The translations under genes were made by a program, and so were the position numbers. This document shows, in pieces, positions 60,368-64,000 of a DNA stretch of 64,000 nucleotides. The stretch is taken from contig JBGCFQ010000017.1 of assembly GCA_045106985.1 (NCBI GenBank), positions 1-64,000 of the forward strand, written 5' to 3'. Below the pieces are notes generated by a model, which did no database searches, had not been told where the DNA came from, and was given only the letters and a program-made list of their open reading frames with translations. Each line of letters opens with the position of its first letter. Position 1 is the first letter of the stretch. The DNA is from JAUIET01 sp045106985 (GTDB taxonomy: Bacteria > Pseudomonadota > Gammaproteobacteria > Pseudomonadales > JAUIET01).

Positions 60368-61262
60368 ATGACATAGGCGATGCAGTGGGAGCTGTACTAT
60401 TAGTTGCGCCGGAGCTTAAAGAGGCACTCGCGTCTATCACCGAGTGATTGATCTTATTCACAGCCGACCCAAACCTTTTGATGGTGGACAAATCCTTACT
60501 GATAAAATGTGTCACTAACGCAGGAAAAAGCTGATTCAGCTTAGCGAAGCCTTTTTCGGGCCAACCAAGATGAGCTGTTGTTTTGGAGCCACGAATAAAC
60601 CTTAGCAACTCTTTTGCGACATGCTGCGAAGAGTCCATCGCAACCTTAAGCTCATCGTTCATTTGCTCTACATGGACGCTGTTTATGTTCGTGCGCGTTG
60701 CGCGCGGGGCGAAGTACCGAATGCGCAGTGTACTGTCATGGCATTCACGCCCCAGGGCTTCACTGAACCCTCGTAGCGCAAATTTACTGGCGGAATAGGC
60801 ACTGAAACCAGGGAATGCGATGCTACCAAATGTTGAGCCTACGTTAATCACCTCTGACTCCGTTTGGCGCTTAAAATACGGTAGAAGCAAATTTGTCAGC
60901 TGCATGGGGGCCAGCGCATTAATTTCCATTATCGACTCAAGAGACTGGCCAGACTCTTGCTCAAACAAGGCGAAGGAACTAATTCCCGCATTATTGATTA
61001 ATCTGTTCACTGGCTTGTCATGCTGTTCTACCCGCAGCGCAAGCATTTCGCGATCAGCAGCACTGCACAAATCCGCTGCACATACTTCTATTACTGCGTC
61101 GGAATCAGGATAACTTGCCTCTAGTCTGGCCTTGAGTTCATCCAACACGGTCTTTCGCCTCGCAACAAGAATGAGGGAATAACCTTCCGCGAATAGTTGT
61201 TCAGCTATTGCCTGGCCAATACCACCACTTGCGCCCGTTAGTAACGTTGTTGCTTCTTCCAT
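60342..61262 (-). CDS. SDR-family oxidoreductase, last gene of the hemolysin/AMP-ligase operon
   Basis: 306 residues: TLLTGASGGIGQAIAEQLF is the cofactor loop, LILVARRKTVLDELKARL with Arg-Arg suggests NADPH, RLINNAGISSFALFEQ is the NNAG motif and VINVGSTFGSIAFPGFSAYSASKFALRGFSEAL the Ser and YxxxK. It may reduce a keto group of the operon product. ATG 61262 chosen; GTG 61268 overlaps the upstream stop. The 3' end overlaps the convergent DUF1445 gene by 26 bp. Confidence 0.9.
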   Translation of the reverse strand: MEEATTLLTGASGGIGQAIAEQLFAEGYSLILVARRKTVLDELKARLEASYPDSDAVIEVCAADLCSAADREMLALRVEQHDKPVNRLINNAGISSFALFEQESGQSLESIMEINALAPMQLTNLLLPYFKRQTESEVINVGSTFGSIAFPGFSAYSASKFALRGFSEALGRECHDSTLRIRYFAPRATRTNINSVHVEQMNDELKVAMDSSQHVAKELLRFIRGSKTTAHLGWPEKGFAKLNQLFPALVTHFISKDLSTIKRFGSAVNKINHSVIDASASLSSGATNSTAPTASPMSSKALQAGC

Positions 61263-61267
61263 TACCA

Positions 61268-62152
61268 CTAACCTCGCATTCCCATTCCTATGTACAACTG
61301 TCGGTCGCTCAACGGCCCGATAATTTTGTGACGACCGTGCATGACACGCTTGTTATCAATAATCACAAGGTCACCGCTAGACCAACTGATCTCATGAGTG
61401 AATCTTTCTCCAAGTTCAGTCAGTTCGGCAATGATTTCATTTGATATTTGACGGCCATTGGCAAACGTGTACTCAGGCGTTTCGTAGTTAAACGAAGGTC
61501 CAAGCAGAGCGTTAGCAAAGGCCGGAACACCATCGACGTTGTCATCTCGAATCGCAGGCAAAGTTAAGCTGTACTCAAGCATCTCGTTGTCTATCAATCG
61601 CCCCCTTTGACCGGGAATACTGGTGAGGAAACCGTACAGGTCGGCATAGCTTACGTCGCTAGGGCTTTTGCGATGTAATGCAGTTGCAACATAGCGCTTC
61701 CATAAAGGGGCTTCCAGATTGCGCTGCACAGTAATCGGTTCGCGAAAACATCGCTTAGTCTGCGCACTCATTGCAGCCCACAGTTGCGCGCCATCACAAA
61801 CAATTGTTTGAGAGCCCCATTTCGCGGCAGTAGCGCAATAGAATGCAACGATGTCTGGTGGCAGTGGTGTATTGCCATTTTCTATGTGGTAGCCGATGGC
61901 CTCCCTTCCAGCACTGACTTTTTGAGTGGAACCGTCTGCGTATTCACGGGCTGGATCAAAGGTAACACTGACCACTAGAGATCGAAGAGTATCGCTAAAA
62001 CCCTCTATGGATGTGCAACTACCTGGTATATGTATCCAACCTACGTCTTTTAGGGATGCTTCAATTTCCAATGCTGACGGTTTGACTGAAGGTGGCGCGC
62101 TGCAGGAGTGAGAAGTGGAAGCAATAGAAGCGTGGGCAAGAGAAGCACTCAT
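61268..62152 (-). CDS. TauD/clavaminate-synthase-like 2OG-Fe(II) oxygenase
   Basis: 294 residues. The metal triad is an HxE type: His89 and Glu91 in GYHIENGNTPL, distal His272 in RVMHGRHKI, with Arg284 binding 2-oxoglutarate. HxE in place of HxD is shared with clavaminate synthase. WSSGDLVIIDN precedes the distal His. The preceding N-terminal half (SCTSIEGFSDTLRSLVVS) is diverged. It should hydroxylate or desaturate an aminoacyl-type small molecule. Its ATG overlaps the AMP-ligase stop as ATGA, and its stop abuts the SDR start. Confidence 0.83.
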   Translation of the reverse strand: MSASLAHASIASTSHSCSAPPSVKPSALEIEASLKDVGWIHIPGSCTSIEGFSDTLRSLVVSVTFDPAREYADGSTQKVSAGREAIGYHIENGNTPLPPDIVAFYCATAAKWGSQTIVCDGAQLWAAMSAQTKRCFREPITVQRNLEAPLWKRYVATALHRKSPSDVSYADLYGFLTSIPGQRGRLIDNEMLEYSLTLPAIRDDNVDGVPAFANALLGPSFNYETPEYTFANGRQISNEIIAELTELGERFTHEISWSSGDLVIIDNKRVMHGRHKIIGPLSDRQLYIGMGMRG

Positions 62153-63645
62153 GATGCACGCCTCGTTATTTCAAACGCGTGTTCATGCCGTTCAAAAATC
62201 GTGTCCCGTCTAAGCTTGCCGTTTTGAGTCAGCATTCCATTGGCAGAGGTAAACGGAGTTTCTGCGATCACCCAGTTGCTCACCCTTGCGTAGTCTGGCA
62301 GCTTATTATTGCAGCGAGCTATTGCTAAGTTTAAGGAGGCTGAATCAACCGCTGGCTTTGTTACCACTACGGCTGAGAGGCTCGCTTGGGCCTCCCCATA
62401 CACCGCGATTTGGCTGATCTCAGGTGCGGCTAACAATTGTGCCTCCACCCATTCTGGTGAGATGTTTCGACCGAAGCTGCTAATAAGACAGTTCTTCTTG
62501 CGACCATTTACAAATAGGAAACCGTCTTTATCGAAGTAACCCAGATCGCCCGTTGCTATGCCCTTTTCTAGAAGAGCGGCCTCTTCCGAATCATTCAAAT
62601 AACCTTGCATGATAGCCCCTTGCACAAAAATTTCCCCGTCTTCTGCGATCTTGATACTGGCGTGGGATAGCGGGCGACCAACACTGCCAATTTTGCTATG
62701 CGCTGGCGTATTGATGCTTAGCACCGACCCAGTCTCCGATAGACCGTAGCCCTCGTACACCGGTAGGCCACAGGATTGTGCTTTGTTCAGCAGCTCTGGC
62801 GCTGTTTTACCTCCGCCAACCGCGAGAAAGCTCAAGGAATCTAGTTGATGCTCAGTCGAGCTAGTAAGCGGCAAGGAGGCCAATATTGCTTTTAGCATTT
62901 GCGGCAGCAAAATGGCGCTGCTGGCTGCATAAACTTCAACCGCGCGAGCAAAGTTGTGTGCGCAAAATTCATTATTAGAACGAAGACCCAGCTGTTCTGG
63001 CGGCGCAACAATTAGCGAATTTCCTGTTATCAAAGGCAAATAAATGCCGGCAATGTTTTCCAGCAAAGTAGCGAACGGTAGCAGGCATAGGTGTCGCTGC
63101 ATGTCTACATTTCGCAAGCTAGCGGCCAAACCGGCTACAACACTAGAAATTACTTCGTTTGATAGACACACACCCTTTGGGCTGCCTGTGCTTCCAGACG
63201 TGTACGTTATTTTTGCAAAGCTGTCGGGGCCAGCCTTCCTAGCGGACGAGCCTGAAACATTTCTTTGATGTATCTGCAAATCGTTGTTGTAACCGAACGT
63301 TTGACGAGACCATTGCCCTGAATACTTCTGTTCTACAACTGAAATCATCGCATCGATATTGGCATCGCTCAAAAGATGCCGGCGTTGATCGTCACTGAAG
63401 AAAGTAGGGATTGGTACAACACAGACGCCCGATTTCATGGCCGCGAGATCAGCAACAACCCAATCGATACCGTTGTTTATATCCAGCCCAAGTCTACTTA
63501 TTTCAAGGGCTTGAAACTGTTCTGCAACCCTGTTTACTTCAGCTGTTAACTCACCGTAGCTGAGTCGGCCCAATGGATGATGAATGGCAGTGGCGTCTGG
63601 GTGCGTATTGGTCCAGTCTTGTAGGCTGTCTAGGAGTGAGTTCAT
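62149..63645 (-). CDS. AMP-binding acyl/aryl ligase (adenylation enzyme)
   Basis: 498 residues of the ANL superfamily: TYTSGSTGSPKG (147-158) is the P-loop, YEGYGLSETG (297-306), TGDLGYFDKDGFLFVNGRKKN (365-385, cut with the hinge at GRKKN) and the C-terminal catalytic Lys477 in QNGKLRRD. It activates a carboxylic acid with ATP and passes it to a thiol or amine. No ACP/PCP domain is fused and no carrier gene is in view, so the acceptor may be CoA or the acyltransferase-like next gene. Both ends overlap neighbours as ATGA. Confidence 0.92.
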   Translation of the reverse strand: MNSLLDSLQDWTNTHPDATAIHHPLGRLSYGELTAEVNRVAEQFQALEISRLGLDINNGIDWVVADLAAMKSGVCVVPIPTFFSDDQRRHLLSDANIDAMISVVEQKYSGQWSRQTFGYNNDLQIHQRNVSGSSARKAGPDSFAKITYTSGSTGSPKGVCLSNEVISSVVAGLAASLRNVDMQRHLCLLPFATLLENIAGIYLPLITGNSLIVAPPEQLGLRSNNEFCAHNFARAVEVYAASSAILLPQMLKAILASLPLTSSTEHQLDSLSFLAVGGGKTAPELLNKAQSCGLPVYEGYGLSETGSVLSINTPAHSKIGSVGRPLSHASIKIAEDGEIFVQGAIMQGYLNDSEEAALLEKGIATGDLGYFDKDGFLFVNGRKKNCLISSFGRNISPEWVEAQLLAAPEISQIAVYGEAQASLSAVVVTKPAVDSASLNLAIARCNNKLPDYARVSNWVIAETPFTSANGMLTQNGKLRRDTIFERHEHAFEITRRAS

Positions 63646-64000
63646 TGGCAGCGCCTCACTGCAGACTTCGTGGTGCCACAGGCACTGACCACTTGAGCCA
63701 CATTAACAACAAGCACCCGAGGGTTGTGCGTGTAATAGGTGCCCCAATTGCTAAGCTCATTACCCATGCACTCACCGTGCGCCAGCGCCAGGCAACTACT
63801 ATTGATACCCATTTTGTGCAGCACCGCTGTGACCATTGATGTACCGGTGAATACCGCCCAACGCAGTTTTCGCGCGTGCAACTCATGCGCTAATTCGCCT
63901 ATGATGAGCCGACTCGCTCCTGCCGAGCTGCAGGCAAGATTTCCAATTTCAATTATGTCTGCTCGCGTAACATCAAACCCCAACGCAGCACTAACTGCTT
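63642..64000 (-). CDS. Thermostable hemolysin family protein (N-terminus beyond window)
   Basis: Only the C-terminal 119 residues lie here; the frame stays open to base 64000. VTRADIIEIGNLACSSAGASRLIIGELAHELHARKLRWAVFTGTSMVTAVLHKMGI and the end with WGTYYTHNPRVLVVNVAQV match the thermostable hemolysin (delta-VPH) family. The family name comes from a Vibrio toxin assay, but the sequence has an acyltransferase-like fold resembling GNAT/AHL-synthase proteins, and its place in front of an AMP ligase points to a biosynthetic role. The stop overlaps the ligase ATG (ATGA). Confidence 0.82.
   Translation of the reverse strand, partial: AVSAALGFDVTRADIIEIGNLACSSAGASRLIIGELAHELHARKLRWAVFTGTSMVTAVLHKMGINSSCLALAHGECMGNELSNWGTYYTHNPRVLVVNVAQVVSACGTTKSAVRRCQ

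Overview
The window looks like chromosomal DNA of a free-living, probably marine gammaproteobacterium with roughly balanced base composition. The lineage rests on gene content seen together: prfC, a sigma-32-type promoter in front of htpX, a MacAB/LolD-like export cluster, a thermostable-hemolysin/AMP-ligase operon, a DUF6249/ECF sigma operon, acnA-fumC and a betaine/homocysteine methyltransferase. No rRNA, tRNA, CRISPR array, prophage or insertion sequence could be supported. Nothing here fixes the genus.

Layout. 1-11.2 kb: metabolic and envelope genes, mostly on the minus strand: GNAT acetyltransferase end, homocysteine methyltransferase, exported MsrA, GT25 glycosyltransferase, nitronate monooxygenase-like enzyme, YhhN membrane protein, ABC exporter, M14 carboxypeptidase, two dehydrogenase-fold proteins. 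11.2-12.5 kb: two decayed genes side by side, a fragment of an SDR-type protein and an AraC regulator broken by an in-frame TAG. 12.5-20.1 kb, plus strand: FkbM methyltransferase, lipoprotein hydrolase, 3-mercaptopyruvate sulfurtransferase, a non-canonical Nramp transporter, MOSC protein, M20 peptidase and an alanine/glycine symporter carrying a large inserted domain. 20.1-25 kb: 2OG oxygenase, sterol-desaturase-like and VOC genes (minus), then a KAS III-like synthase next to a membrane-bound Fis-type regulator (plus). 25-36 kb: aconitase, fumarase, PQQ sugar dehydrogenase, OsmC-like protein, a large acidic TPR membrane protein, omega-amidase, esterase, glutathione peroxidase. 36-38.1 kb: a DUF6249/ECF sigma/putative anti-sigma operon. 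38.1-44.2 kb: DUF72, NTF2-like and thiolase operon, then prfC and htpX, with prfC bracketed by related stem-loop DNA. 44.2-58.6 kb: esterase, and two DUF3604 genes on either side of a four-gene ABC export system; further hydrolases and redox proteins. 58.7-64 kb: SDR, DUF1445 hydro-lyase, and a tightly overlapping operon (thermostable-hemolysin family, AMP ligase, 2OG oxygenase, SDR) that runs off the right edge.

Most unusual signals. (1) A 257-bp non-coding element upstream of prfC (42969-43225). It is closed by a 26-bp long-range inverted repeat in which four of five mismatches become G-U pairs if the plus strand is transcribed. It holds several internal hairpins with GGA in the loops and has a partial second copy beyond prfC. 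(2) Three tandem 23-bp repeats before an ABC permease, each reading as an 8-codon peptide whose stop overlaps the next start. (3) The four-gene putative small-molecule operon at the right edge. (4) The KAS III-like/membrane-regulator pair, which could be a signal synthase and its sensor. These functional readings are inferences; the sequence patterns themselves are directly visible.
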